From the NCBI RefSeq assembly GCF_020866965.1, contig NZ_JAJATX010000004.1, positions 92,690 to 156,689 on the forward strand: 64,000 nt of DNA, given 5' to 3'. Of this stretch, positions 37,271-45,215 are shown piece after piece; positions within the stretch are counted from its first letter, which is position 1, and every line of letters begins with the position of its first letter. The notes under the pieces are model-generated. The model was given only the letters and a program-made list of their open reading frames with translations, was not told where the DNA came from and searched no databases. This DNA is from Microvirga roseola. Its GTDB lineage: Bacteria; Pseudomonadota; Alphaproteobacteria; Rhizobiales; Beijerinckiaceae. Both the position numbers and the translations under genes were made by a program.

Positions 37271-39217
37271 TCAGGGTCCGCTCCGGAGGCTCCTCAGCTT
37301 TTCCGAAAGCTCCGTCCAGCGATATGGCTTGCTGATGAAGGAGATATCCGCGCCGAAGCCTTCCGATGACAGGGCCGACATGGGATAGCCGGAGGCCAGC
37401 AGGATCTTGATGGCGGGCCGCAATTCGCGGGCCTTTCGCGCCAGCTCGACACCGTTCATGCCGTGCGGCATGACCACGTCGCTGAACAGGACGTCGATCT
37501 TTTCGTCGCGCCCCAGGATGTCGAGGGCGGCGAGGGCGTGGTGGGCCGAAAGGACGTCATAGCCCAGGCTCTCGAAGATTTCGGTGGCGACGTCCAGAAC
37601 GGCCGGCTCGTCCTCCACGATCAGCACGGTTCCCGTGCTGTCGGCGGCCGTGCGGATGTCGCCGGGACCGGCCGTCTTTTCCTCCTCGGGACCGACCCGC
37701 GCAGGCAGGAGAAGGGTGACCGTCGTGCCGTTCCCGGCCGCGCTTTCGACGGCCACATGGCCGCCCGACTGGGTTACGAAGCCATAGACCTGGCTCAGAC
37801 CCAGGCCGGTGCCCTTGCCGACCTCCTTGGTCGTGAAGAAGGGCTCGAAGACGCGGGACGCGACATCGGGCTCCATGCCGGTCCCCGTATCCTGCACGGC
37901 GATGGACACGTAGTCCCCAGGCAGCGGGCCGGATCGCGCGGCTTCGGCGCTGCCGATGTCGATATGGCCGGTCGTGATCGTCAGGGTGCCTCCCTCCGGC
38001 ATGGCGTCGCGGGCATTGACGACGAGGTTGAGGAGCGCGGCCTCGAATTGCTGCTCGTCGATATGCGTCCACTTGAGGGGCGACGTCAGAGCGAGGCGCA
38101 GGTCGATCATCTCGCCGCAGGCGCGGCGAAGGACGGCCTCGAAGCCGCCGATCAGCCTGTTCGGGTTCAGGAGTTGCGGCTGCAGAGGCTGGCGGCGGGC
38201 GAAGGCCAGGAGCTGCTGCGTGAGCTTCGCCCCGCGCTCGGCCGCTCGCTGCGCGCTCTCGATCAGTTTCATGTCGCGCGGGTCGCCGATCCTGCGGGTG
38301 AGCAGGTCGAGGTTGTTGACGATGACGGTCAGCAGATTGTTGAAGTCGTGCGCCACCCCGCCCGTGAGCTGGCCGACCACGTCCATCTTCTGGGACTGGA
38401 ACAGGGCGGCCCGCGCCTCGTCGAGGGACTCTTGGGCCTTGCGCCGCTCGGTCATGTCCCGGGTGATCTTGGCGAACCCGATCAGGCGGCCGAGATCGTC
38501 ATGGATGGCGTCGATGACCACGCTCGCCCAGAAACGGGAGCCGTCCTTGCGGACGCGCCAGCCTTCGTTCTCGAAGCGGCCCTCGCGGGTGGCCGTGTCG
38601 ATGGCCCGCTCGGGCAGACCGCTCGCCCGATCCTCCTCCGTATAGAAACGGGAGAAGTGCTTCCCGACGATCTCATCCCTGCTGTAGCCCTTGATGCGCT
38701 GGGCTCCGGCATTCCAGTTCGTGATCCGGCCCTGGAGATCGAGCATGAAGATGGCGTAATCCGTGACGCCCTGGACCAGAAGCCGGAAGCGCTCCTCGCT
38801 CTCACGCAGCGCCTCCTGGGCCTGCCGGCGCTCGGTCAGGTCCCGGGTGATCTTGGCGAAACCCAGGAGGTCTCCGTTCTCGGCGCGGATCGGGTCGATG
38901 ACGACATGGGCCCAAAAGCGGGTCCCGTCCTTGCGGACGCGCCAGCCCTCGCTTTCGAACCGCCCCTCCAGGGCCGCCGTTGCGAGGGCGCGCTGAGGAA
39001 GGCCGATCAGCCGGTCCTCTTCCGTATAGAACTTGGAAAAATTCGAGCCGAGGATTTCCTCTTCCGTATAGCCCTTGAACCGTTGCGCACCCGGATTCCA
39101 GCTCGAGATCGTTCCGGTCGGATCGAGCATGTAGATGGCGTAGTCGGTGATGGCGTTGACGAGGAGCTGGAACCGCCCTGCATCCTGCTCCGTCCTGTAC
39201 GCTTTTACGGCGCTCAT
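37271..39217 (-). CDS. PAS-PAS hybrid sensor histidine kinase with receiver domain
   Basis: A 648-residue cytoplasmic hybrid kinase without membrane helices. Two near-identical PAS/PAC units (about residues 16-131 and 142-258) are followed by a HisKA domain with phospho-His290 (GVAHDFNNLLTVI), an HATPase domain (VNARDAMPEGGTLTIT, QDTGTGMEPDV, GKGTGLGLSQVYGFV) and a C-terminal receiver (VLIVEDEPAVLD, LFSDVVMPHGMNG with the phospho-Asp, SKPYRW). The PAS units keep the WNPGA and FYTEEDR features of light/redox-type PAS but no ligand can be assigned. No separate response regulator is adjacent. Confidence 0.93.
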   Translation of the reverse strand: MSAVKAYRTEQDAGRFQLLVNAITDYAIYMLDPTGTISSWNPGAQRFKGYTEEEILGSNFSKFYTEEDRLIGLPQRALATAALEGRFESEGWRVRKDGTRFWAHVVIDPIRAENGDLLGFAKITRDLTERRQAQEALRESEERFRLLVQGVTDYAIFMLDLQGRITNWNAGAQRIKGYSRDEIVGKHFSRFYTEEDRASGLPERAIDTATREGRFENEGWRVRKDGSRFWASVVIDAIHDDLGRLIGFAKITRDMTERRKAQESLDEARAALFQSQKMDVVGQLTGGVAHDFNNLLTVIVNNLDLLTRRIGDPRDMKLIESAQRAAERGAKLTQQLLAFARRQPLQPQLLNPNRLIGGFEAVLRRACGEMIDLRLALTSPLKWTHIDEQQFEAALLNLVVNARDAMPEGGTLTITTGHIDIGSAEAARSGPLPGDYVSIAVQDTGTGMEPDVASRVFEPFFTTKEVGKGTGLGLSQVYGFVTQSGGHVAVESAAGNGTTVTLLLPARVGPEEEKTAGPGDIRTAADSTGTVLIVEDEPAVLDVATEIFESLGYDVLSAHHALAALDILGRDEKIDVLFSDVVMPHGMNGVELARKARELRPAIKILLASGYPMSALSSEGFGADISFISKPYRWTELSEKLRSLRSGP

Positions 39218-39319
39218 GGAAGATCCCCTGACGGTCCGGGCGCGCGCAATTGCTTCGGCGCATCACTGGACCGATCATGCACAACGCCACGGGAATTGTG
39301 CGGTTCCGCGGCCCGCCTC

Positions 39320-40207
39320 TTATTTTCCTAGGCTAGCGTCGGATATCTCGCCTGGGAAGGCGAAACCGGCCCATGCAGGCCTCCTGAGCTCGACAGGAAT
39401 GCCTCCGGCCCTGATCGTCTCGCCGGCGGCCAGGGCATCCGCCGCCCGGTCGAGACGGATCATGAGAAGACCGCGGCCTTGCGCGCCGGTGCCCGTCTTG
39501 CCCAGGGCCTTGTCGCCCGCCGTGACATCGACCCCGAGCTCCGCCGCGAAGCCGCCCTCGTAAACGGCGGGCACGATCCGCGTCCTGGCCGTGCCCCGGT
39601 GCTGCATGCGAGAGACCACCTCCTGGCCCACATAGCAGCCCTTGTCGAAATCAACTCCGTGGAGCTGATCCATGAGGGCCTCGTGGGGAAAGGCGTCGCC
39701 GAAGAGGAAGTCGCGGCCGCCCTCGGGGACGCCGAGCGCAATGCGGTGCGCGTGGTAGGCATCCACCGGGTTCTTCGCGAACTCCGCCGCATCCTCGGCG
39801 GCGACGATGGCGCGCCAGCCGAGATCGGGCAGTCGGGGATCCCCCGCCACGAGGCCGGCCTCGTCCTCGGGCCGGGGCATGTCCCAGCCTGCGATGACGG
39901 CAAGGGATTCGGACAGGTCCTCGACCGCCACCTTGGCGCGCAGCTTGTAGAAGGACAGGCGCTTGGCGAGATCGGGCGCAAAGACCTTGAGCACGTCGAG
40001 GTAGTAGGCGCCGCCGATTTCGGCGGGTGCTTGGAAGACGATGAAGTCGAACAGGATCTTCCCCTGGGGCGTCAGCAGGGCGCCGAATCGCGCGGCTTGC
40101 GGAGAGACCCGGTCGATGTCGCAGGTTACGAGGCCGTCGAGAAAAGTCTTGGCGTCGTCGCCCGAAACCCTTACCACGCCCCGGTCGGCCAGATGGACTG
40201 ACGGCAT
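39320..40207 (-). CDS. ygfZ: YgfZ/CAF17-family folate-binding protein
   Basis: A 295-residue GcvT-like protein that helps assemble or repair certain iron-sulfur enzymes in a folate-dependent way. It has the family signature DKGCYVGQEVVSRMQHRG with the conserved Cys, and an N-terminus typical of the group (VVRVSGDDAKTFLDGLVTCD, FGALLTPQGKILFDF). It is divergent from the dihydroorotase-like gene, with 78 bases between the starts. Confidence 0.95.
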   Translation of the reverse strand: MPSVHLADRGVVRVSGDDAKTFLDGLVTCDIDRVSPQAARFGALLTPQGKILFDFIVFQAPAEIGGAYYLDVLKVFAPDLAKRLSFYKLRAKVAVEDLSESLAVIAGWDMPRPEDEAGLVAGDPRLPDLGWRAIVAAEDAAEFAKNPVDAYHAHRIALGVPEGGRDFLFGDAFPHEALMDQLHGVDFDKGCYVGQEVVSRMQHRGTARTRIVPAVYEGGFAAELGVDVTAGDKALGKTGTGAQGRGLLMIRLDRAADALAAGETIRAGGIPVELRRPAWAGFAFPGEISDASLGK

Positions 40208-40285
40208 ATAACCCGCTCCCGCTGCTCTTTGCTACAAAGCGTGACATATGCTCCCCGCGCACCGGCCTCAAGGGATGAGATCGCC

Positions 40286-41620
40286 ATGCCCCAGACCTTC
40301 GACCTGATCCTCAAAGGCGGCGTCGTCGTGAACCACGACGGACGCGCCGAGCGCGATGTCGGCGTGAGGGACGGCCGGATTGTCGCTATCGGCGACCTGC
40401 CCCAAGCCTCTGCCGGGCGGGAGGTCGATTGCCGGGGGCTCCACATTCTGCCGGGGGTCATCGATACCCAGGTGCATTTCCGCGAACCCGGCCTCGACCA
40501 TAAGGAAGACCTGGAATCCGGCTCCCGCGCCGCCGTCATGGGCGGCGTCACGGCGGTCTTCGAGATGCCGAACACCGATCCGCAGACCACGAGCGCGGAG
40601 GCGCTCGCGGACAAGGTGCGGCGCGGCCATCACCGGATGCATTGCGACTTCGCCTTCTGGGTCGGCGGAACGCATGAGAACGTCAAAGACCTCCCGGAGC
40701 TGGAGCGCTTGGCCGGTGCTGCCGGCATCAAGGTGTTCATGGGCTCCTCCACCGGCTCGCTCCTGGTCGAGGACGACGAGGGAATCGCCAACATCCTCCG
40801 CCACACGCGCCGCCGCGCCGCATTCCATTCCGAGGACGAGGCGATGCTGCGTGAGCGGAAGGGGCTGCGCGTGGACGGCGATCCCAGCTCGCATCCCGTC
40901 TGGCGCTCGGCGGAGGTCGCGCTCGCCTGCACGCAGCGCCTCGTGCGCATCGCCCGGCAGACCGGCGCACGCATCCACGTGCTCCATGTGACGACCGCGG
41001 AGGAGATGGCGCTCCTGAAGGATCACAAGGACCTCGTCACCGTCGAAGTGACGCCGCACCACCTGACGCTCTGCGGGCCTGACGACTACGAGCGCCTCGG
41101 CACCTATATCCAGATGAACCCGCCCGTGCGCGACGCCGTGCACCGCCAGGCCCTCTGGCAAGGGCTCGACGAGGGCATCGCCGACGTCCTCGGCTCCGAC
41201 CACGCGCCGCATACCCGCGAGGAGAAGGACAAGGCCTATCCCAACACGCCCTCCGGCATGACCGGCGTGCAGACCCTCGTTCCCGTCATGCTCGACCATG
41301 TGAACGCGAGCCGCATGACGCTTGAACGCTTCGTCGACATGACGAGCGCCGGCCCCAAGCGCCTCTTCGGCATCGCCAACAAGGGCCGCATCGCTGTCGG
41401 CTACGACGCCGATTTAACGGTGGTGGACTTGAAGCGCACCGAGACGATCACGAATGCCTGGATTGCCTCGAAATGCGGCTGGACCCCCTATGACGGCCGC
41501 AAGGTCACCGGCTGGCCCATCGGCACGGTGGTGCGCGGCAACATCGTCATGTGGGACGGCGCCCTCGCGACGCCGTCTCAGGGCGAGGTGGTGCGGTTCG
41601 AGGAGACGATTGGGGAATAA
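40286..41620 (+). CDS. Dihydroorotase-like amidohydrolase
   Basis: A 444-residue cyclic amidohydrolase of the dihydroorotase/allantoinase branch. Metal-site residues mostly remain: Lys in GIKVFMGSSTG, His in FHSEDE, His in IHVLHVTT and Asp in GSDHAPHTREEKD. The first HxH motif, however, reads DTQVHFREPG, with Gln in place of the first His. The same DTQVHFREPG variant is, to my recollection, common in alphaproteobacterial proteins named dihydroorotase, so it may define a subfamily with a different reaction. The ATG at 40286 follows AGGGATGAGA. Product name should be treated as provisional. Confidence 0.82.
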   Translation: MPQTFDLILKGGVVVNHDGRAERDVGVRDGRIVAIGDLPQASAGREVDCRGLHILPGVIDTQVHFREPGLDHKEDLESGSRAAVMGGVTAVFEMPNTDPQTTSAEALADKVRRGHHRMHCDFAFWVGGTHENVKDLPELERLAGAAGIKVFMGSSTGSLLVEDDEGIANILRHTRRRAAFHSEDEAMLRERKGLRVDGDPSSHPVWRSAEVALACTQRLVRIARQTGARIHVLHVTTAEEMALLKDHKDLVTVEVTPHHLTLCGPDDYERLGTYIQMNPPVRDAVHRQALWQGLDEGIADVLGSDHAPHTREEKDKAYPNTPSGMTGVQTLVPVMLDHVNASRMTLERFVDMTSAGPKRLFGIANKGRIAVGYDADLTVVDLKRTETITNAWIASKCGWTPYDGRKVTGWPIGTVVRGNIVMWDGALATPSQGEVVRFEETIGE

Positions 41621-41650
41621 GGCTTGTTGCGTCTTTGCATCCCGGGACGC

Positions 41651-42043
41651 CTACTGCGTCCAGGCGGAGTTTTGGAGCACGACGCGATAGCCGTCCGGAT
41701 CCTCGAAGGTGACTCCTAAACGATCCCAGTAGGGATTGAACGACGGGACAGGGGAGTGTCCGTTGGCACGCATGCGCTCGACTGCGCTCTGCCATTCGGC
41801 GTGATTTGGAATGTAGAGAGCAAGCAGGTTGTCTTGCGTGGGCGCGCGCCCGGCGGTGTGACCACGCTGCCGGGTGAATTCCAGGTGCCACATCGCACCA
41901 GGATGCCCAAGCATTCTCCCGTCGAAGCCGTCGTGATCATCGAAGGCGGCGATGACCTCGAAACCAAGACCGTCCCGGTAGAATCCCACGACCGCCTCGA
42001 GGTTGTCGGTAGGCCGCGCCACTCGAATTTTGATGTCTTTCAT
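41651..42043 (-). CDS. VOC-family (glyoxalase-like) protein, copy 1
   Basis: A 130-residue single vicinal-oxygen-chelate protein: MKDIKIRVARPTDNLEAVVG, FYRDGLGFEVIAAFDDHDG, GAMWHLEFT and the closing VTFEDPDGYRVVLQN, a typical betaalphabetabetabeta repeat end with the metal-site Glu region. The substrate is unknown. It is a tandem duplicate of the next gene upstream in its direction, with equal length. Confidence 0.88.
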   Translation of the reverse strand: MKDIKIRVARPTDNLEAVVGFYRDGLGFEVIAAFDDHDGFDGRMLGHPGAMWHLEFTRQRGHTAGRAPTQDNLLALYIPNHAEWQSAVERMRANGHSPVPSFNPYWDRLGVTFEDPDGYRVVLQNSAWTQ

Positions 42044-42092
42044 GGCTGATGCTCCGCGAAGCGCAGGCAAAGGCGCTCTCAGGTCAGGTGGT

Positions 42093-42485
42093 TTACTTCA
42101 CCCAATCCATGTTCTGGAGCACGACACGGTAGCCATCAGGATCCTCGAAGGTCACTCCTTGACGATCCCAATAGGGGTTGAAGGAGGAGACAGGAGTATG
42201 TCCCTTGTCACACATCCGCTGGACAGCAGCTTCCCACTCCGTGCGATCCGGAAGGTAGAAGACGAGCAGGTTGTCCTGCGTTGGAGCGCGACCGGCCTTA
42301 TGATTGCGATAATATGTAAAGGCGAGATGCCATGGCGCCTGCGGATGACCAAGGATCCTGCCCGCGAACCTGTCGTGATCATCGAAGGCGGCAATGATCT
42401 CGAAACCTAGGCCCTCCTGATAGAAGCGCACGACCTCGTCGAGCTGGTCCGTCGGGCGCACGACTCGAAGCTTCATGTCCTTCAA
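42093..42485 (-). CDS. VOC-family (glyoxalase-like) protein, copy 2
   Basis: Paralogue of the neighbouring VOC gene, also 130 residues if read from the TTG at 42485: MKDMKLRVVRPTDQLDEVVR aligns with copy 1 from its first residue. An ATG at 42476 is the alternative start. FYQEGLGFEIIAAFDDHDR, PYWDRQGVTFEDPDGYRVVL and RAPTQDNLL are nearly identical in both copies. The two lie in direct tandem with 49 bases between them, evidence of a local duplication with later divergence. Confidence 0.85.
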   Translation of the reverse strand: MKDMKLRVVRPTDQLDEVVRFYQEGLGFEIIAAFDDHDRFAGRILGHPQAPWHLAFTYYRNHKAGRAPTQDNLLVFYLPDRTEWEAAVQRMCDKGHTPVSSFNPYWDRQGVTFEDPDGYRVVLQNMDWVK

Positions 42486-42501
42486 GGGAGGAGTGCCAGC
42501 T

Positions 42502-42765
42502 TCAATGCTTCGGCGAAACCGCCATCGAGAAGGCGCCGGTGCGAATCTTATCGGGAAGGCTGGCTGCGTATTCCGCAACGGCATCCTCGCCATAGGTGGC
42601 GACGAGTTCCGTGAAGGCCGCGAAGAGGGCGGCATGGGCCATGCAATCGGCGTCCAGTCCGTCGAACTCGGCCTCGGCGAAAGCCTCGGTCACATAGCTC
42701 AAGGCCGCCTGCTTGATGGCGCTGAGTTCGGGGAGTTCGGAGAGAGTGACGTCGTTGTCGTTCAT
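42502..42765 (-). CDS. Small conserved-looking helical protein, unknown function
   Basis: An 87-residue acidic protein (MNDNDVTLSELPELSAIKQA) predicted to be mostly helical, with an Ala/Glu-rich middle (VTEAFAEAEFDGLDADCMAH). I do not recognise the family. It is upstream of the twin VOC genes on the same strand with 16 bases to the VOC2 start, so it is probably the first gene of a three-gene unit. Codon choice looks like its neighbours, which supports it being real. Confidence 0.6.
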   Translation of the reverse strand: MNDNDVTLSELPELSAIKQAALSYVTEAFAEAEFDGLDADCMAHAALFAAFTELVATYGEDAVAEYAASLPDKIRTGAFSMAVSPKH

Positions 42766-42926
42766 GATCCAGGCCCCTTCGAGGGGCGGCGCACAGGTTC
42801 GGTTGATTCGTACTTAAAACATCGCGCCGTCCCACGACCAGCATCACCTTGCAAAGAGGTTAACGCGAGAGGGGTACACCGGAAAAATGTGGATAATAGT
42901 GTCGCAGCTCCCGACCGATCGAATCC
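42766..42926. other. Intergenic region upstream of the VOC unit
   Basis: No gene seen. It includes a short hairpin GCCCC / GGGGC just before the small protein gene and a locally A/T-rich part (TACTTAAAACATC and GTGGATAATAG) that could hold the promoter of the small protein-VOC unit. Confidence 0.4.
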
Positions 42927-43535
42927 CTAGCCGCCGTAGCGTCCGGTGATGTTGCGGGCGAGCTGTTCGCCTTCCCTTAGGAAACGAGCCGAAGCCTCCT
43001 GGGCCGACGGGGTGCAGACCCGGTAGGTGAGGGCGTAGGCCTGATAGCCCCTGTTGTAGGCCCCCGCGAGACGCTCGCGCCGCCCGGGGGTGGTGCCCTC
43101 GGCCTCGAGCAGGGTCTGCATGCGCCGGCTCCATTCATTGGCGTCGGGCGCGGTGCAGAGGGGGCGCAGCATGGCGAGCGCTCCGATGATCTCGGCAAGC
43201 CGCAGCATCTCCTTCTCGTAAGGGGCGGGCGGCGGTTCGATCACGGGGGCGGGTTCGGCCTGCTGCTGCGGTTCCGATGGCGGCGGGCTCGAGCGCTGCG
43301 GCTGCGTCTGCTGCCGTCTCTGCGGCTGGGGCTGCGGCTGCGGCGGAGGCCTGTATTGCGGCACGGGCCGGTATTGCGGCTGCGGGCCGTATTGCGGCTG
43401 CGGGCCGTATTGCGGCGGGACGCCCGGAGGCCGGGGCGGGCCGAACAGGCGCTCGAAGAAACTCTGGGCGGCCAATGGTTCAAGGGAGACCAGCAGGGCC
43501 GCGAGCGCGGCAAGGCCCGTCCTCACGCGCCGCAT
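42927..43535 (-). CDS. TIGR02301-like exported protein
   Basis: A 202-residue exported protein with a Sec signal (MRRVRTGLAALAALLVSLEP then LAAQ), a Pro/Gln-rich repeat region (YGPQPQYGPQPQYRPVPQYR) and a C-terminal conserved part (EKEMLRLAEIIGALAMLRPL, ending in CTAPDANEWSRRMQTLLEAE) that matches the Rhizobiales family TIGR02301. Function is unknown. The ATG at 43535 overlaps the Nudix stop by 13 bases, so it is coupled to that gene. The Gln/Pro region contains near-perfect six-residue repeats (YGPQPQ). Confidence 0.82.
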   Translation of the reverse strand: MRRVRTGLAALAALLVSLEPLAAQSFFERLFGPPRPPGVPPQYGPQPQYGPQPQYRPVPQYRPPPQPQPQPQRRQQTQPQRSSPPPSEPQQQAEPAPVIEPPPAPYEKEMLRLAEIIGALAMLRPLCTAPDANEWSRRMQTLLEAEGTTPGRRERLAGAYNRGYQAYALTYRVCTPSAQEASARFLREGEQLARNITGRYGG

Positions 43536-43981
43536 GGGACCGCGTCCTCCCGTTCCAGCCGGAAGGCCTGCTCCAGAACCGCGGCGAGACCTGGCGTCAT
43601 AGGCAAATCGGCGATGTCCCGTTCCGTGACCCAACGGATATCCTTTGCTTCCGGTCCTGTCTGGGGTTCGCCGGAGACCCAGCGGGCGGCGTGGGCGGCG
43701 ATGACGACGTGATGCTTTATATGGCCGTCCGCATCCCTTTCAATGAATTCGACAGGCGCGATCAGGCCGACGAGCTCCGCTTCCACCCCGACCTCCTCGC
43801 GGAGCTCCCGGAGGGCCGCCTCGCCCAGGGTCTCGCCGATCTCCACCATTCCCCCAGGCAGCGAATAGAGATCCTCGCTCGGCGGCTTGCCCCGGGCGGC
43901 GAGGAGGATGCGTCCCTCACGGAAGACCGCGACGGAGGCGGCGAGGACGGGGCGCTCGGGGTAGAAACGGTCACGGCTCAT
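43523..43981 (-). CDS. Nudix hydrolase
   Basis: A 152-residue Nudix protein; the box is intact: GGMVEIGETLGEAALRELRE followed by EVGVEA. Other landmarks are the preceding LYSLPGG and a late HHVVIAAHAARWVSGEP. The substrate cannot be assigned from sequence; ADP-ribose and NADH-type pyrophosphatases share this pattern. The start overlaps the HTH-citrate synthase stop by 11 bases and its own stop overlaps the TIGR02301 start, making a compact three-gene unit. Confidence 0.9.
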   Translation of the reverse strand: MSRDRFYPERPVLAASVAVFREGRILLAARGKPPSEDLYSLPGGMVEIGETLGEAALRELREEVGVEAELVGLIAPVEFIERDADGHIKHHVVIAAHAARWVSGEPQTGPEAKDIRWVTERDIADLPMTPGLAAVLEQAFRLEREDAVPCGA

Positions 43982-45137
43982 GGGGGGCCTCCTCCGCCAC
44001 AACATAGCGGGCACGGGGCCGGATGAGCGAGCCTTGGGAACGCTGCTCCACCGCATGGGCGAGCCACCCGGCGCTGCGGCCGCTGGCGAAGAGGGCGAAG
44101 GCCGCGCCTCGCGGCAGGCGGAAGGCCCGCTCCATGGCGACGAGCCCGACATCGACGCTGGCATGGCCCGCGCCCGCCTCCGCGATGGCGCTGAGGGCTG
44201 CGGCGTCGCAGGCAAGCAGCGGCAGGCCCTCGACGATCGCCGCCCCGCGCGGGTCGCCGTCCGGATAGAGCGGGTGGTGAAAGCCGGGGATCTCCTCGCT
44301 CGCTTCCAGCCTCGCGGCGAGGCGCTCCACGCCTCCTTCCGCCTCATGGTCCTCCAGCAGGGCGCGGACCCGCTCCGTCGCGCCGCCATGGAGCGGACCG
44401 CTGAGCGCCGCCAGCCCCGCGATCACCGCATTGCCGAGGGTCGCGCCCGTGGAGGCCGCGACCCGGACCGCGAAGGCGGAGGCAGACAACTCATGATCGG
44501 CGCAGAGAACGAGCGCCCGGCGGATCGCCTCGCCCGCCTCCTCGGCATTCCAGGCTCCTGCGAGATGGCGGTGGAAGGGCCGGGCTCTCGGATGCGAGCC
44601 ACTCCCCGCCATGACCATGAGGCGCAGGATCGAGACGACATCGCAGGCCGTGTGCCCTGTCTCCTCTCCATGCTCCGACAAAAGCCGGATCGCCCGTGCG
44701 ACATAGGCGCGGGGGCCGAGAGCCGGAGACTCGGGCGAGCCTGTGGGCGGGGAGGGTGCGTCGAATGCCTCCGCCTCCATGCCGCCGACGAGAAGACACG
44801 CGACGGCTTCGATCCCCGCAGTCTCAGCCAAGGTGAGCGCATCCGCGCCCCGGTAGAATAATCTCCCGTCCTTGATTTGCGTGATGCGGGTCTCCAGCAC
44901 CGGCAGGCCCCAGTCGAGGGCCGTCGCCGCCGCGGCAGCCGGGCGGCGGAAGCGCGCCTTGCGCTCGACCAGGGCCTCCACGTCGTCCAGGGCGTAGAGC
45001 CGCTGGCGCGGATCGTGCGGCGAGGTGAAGGAGCGGATCAGGCCCCGGCTGACATAGGCATAGAGGCTCGCCCGGCTGATGCCGAGGCGGGCGGAGGCGA
45101 CCTCCGCAGAGGTCAGGTCGAGGGCGGAGGATCTCAT
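43971..45137 (-). CDS. Citrate synthase-family protein with N-terminal MerR-like HTH
   Basis: A 388-residue fusion. Residues about 8-58 form a MerR/excisionase-type helix-turn-helix (LTSAEVASARLGISRASLYA, YVSRGLIRSF, RQRLYALDDVEALVERK). The rest is a citrate synthase fold with all three catalytic positions occupied: His in LSGPLHGGATERV, His in GFHHPLYPDGDPR, and Asp in ASVDVGLVAM. It may be an enzyme that also binds DNA, or a regulator that senses citrate-synthase ligands. It is divergent from a second citrate synthase gene 78 bases away, its most likely target. Confidence 0.87.
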   Translation of the reverse strand: MRSSALDLTSAEVASARLGISRASLYAYVSRGLIRSFTSPHDPRQRLYALDDVEALVERKARFRRPAAAAATALDWGLPVLETRITQIKDGRLFYRGADALTLAETAGIEAVACLLVGGMEAEAFDAPSPPTGSPESPALGPRAYVARAIRLLSEHGEETGHTACDVVSILRLMVMAGSGSHPRARPFHRHLAGAWNAEEAGEAIRRALVLCADHELSASAFAVRVAASTGATLGNAVIAGLAALSGPLHGGATERVRALLEDHEAEGGVERLAARLEASEEIPGFHHPLYPDGDPRGAAIVEGLPLLACDAAALSAIAEAGAGHASVDVGLVAMERAFRLPRGAAFALFASGRSAGWLAHAVEQRSQGSLIRPRARYVVAEEAPHEP

Positions 45138-45140
45138 AGG

Positions 45141-45157
45141 TTGATATGTTGATTCAA
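45141..45157. promoter_or_regulatory. A/T-rich TTGAT repeats with TTGATTCAA palindrome, candidate operator
   Basis: TTGATATGTTGATTCAA contains two TTGAT units and the odd palindrome TTGATTCAA (45149-45157) a few bases upstream of the HTH-citrate synthase ATG. In so GC-rich a genome it stands out and could be bound by the fused HTH domain, with control of both divergent genes. Confidence 0.45.
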
Positions 45158-45215
45158 GATTGACCGCTCCGCAAGCCCGGCGCGAAGCTTCACCCACAAT
45201 CGATGGAGAAGCCTC

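Noticed and set aside
37463-39331. Plus-strand frame opposite the hybrid kinase, with internal repeats
   Set aside because: The repeats simply mirror the duplicated PAS units of the real gene.
43340-43420. Short tandem repeats as a possible CRISPR or microsatellite
   Set aside because: They are in-frame YGPQPQ codon repeats within the TIGR02301-like gene, not spacer-repeat arrays.
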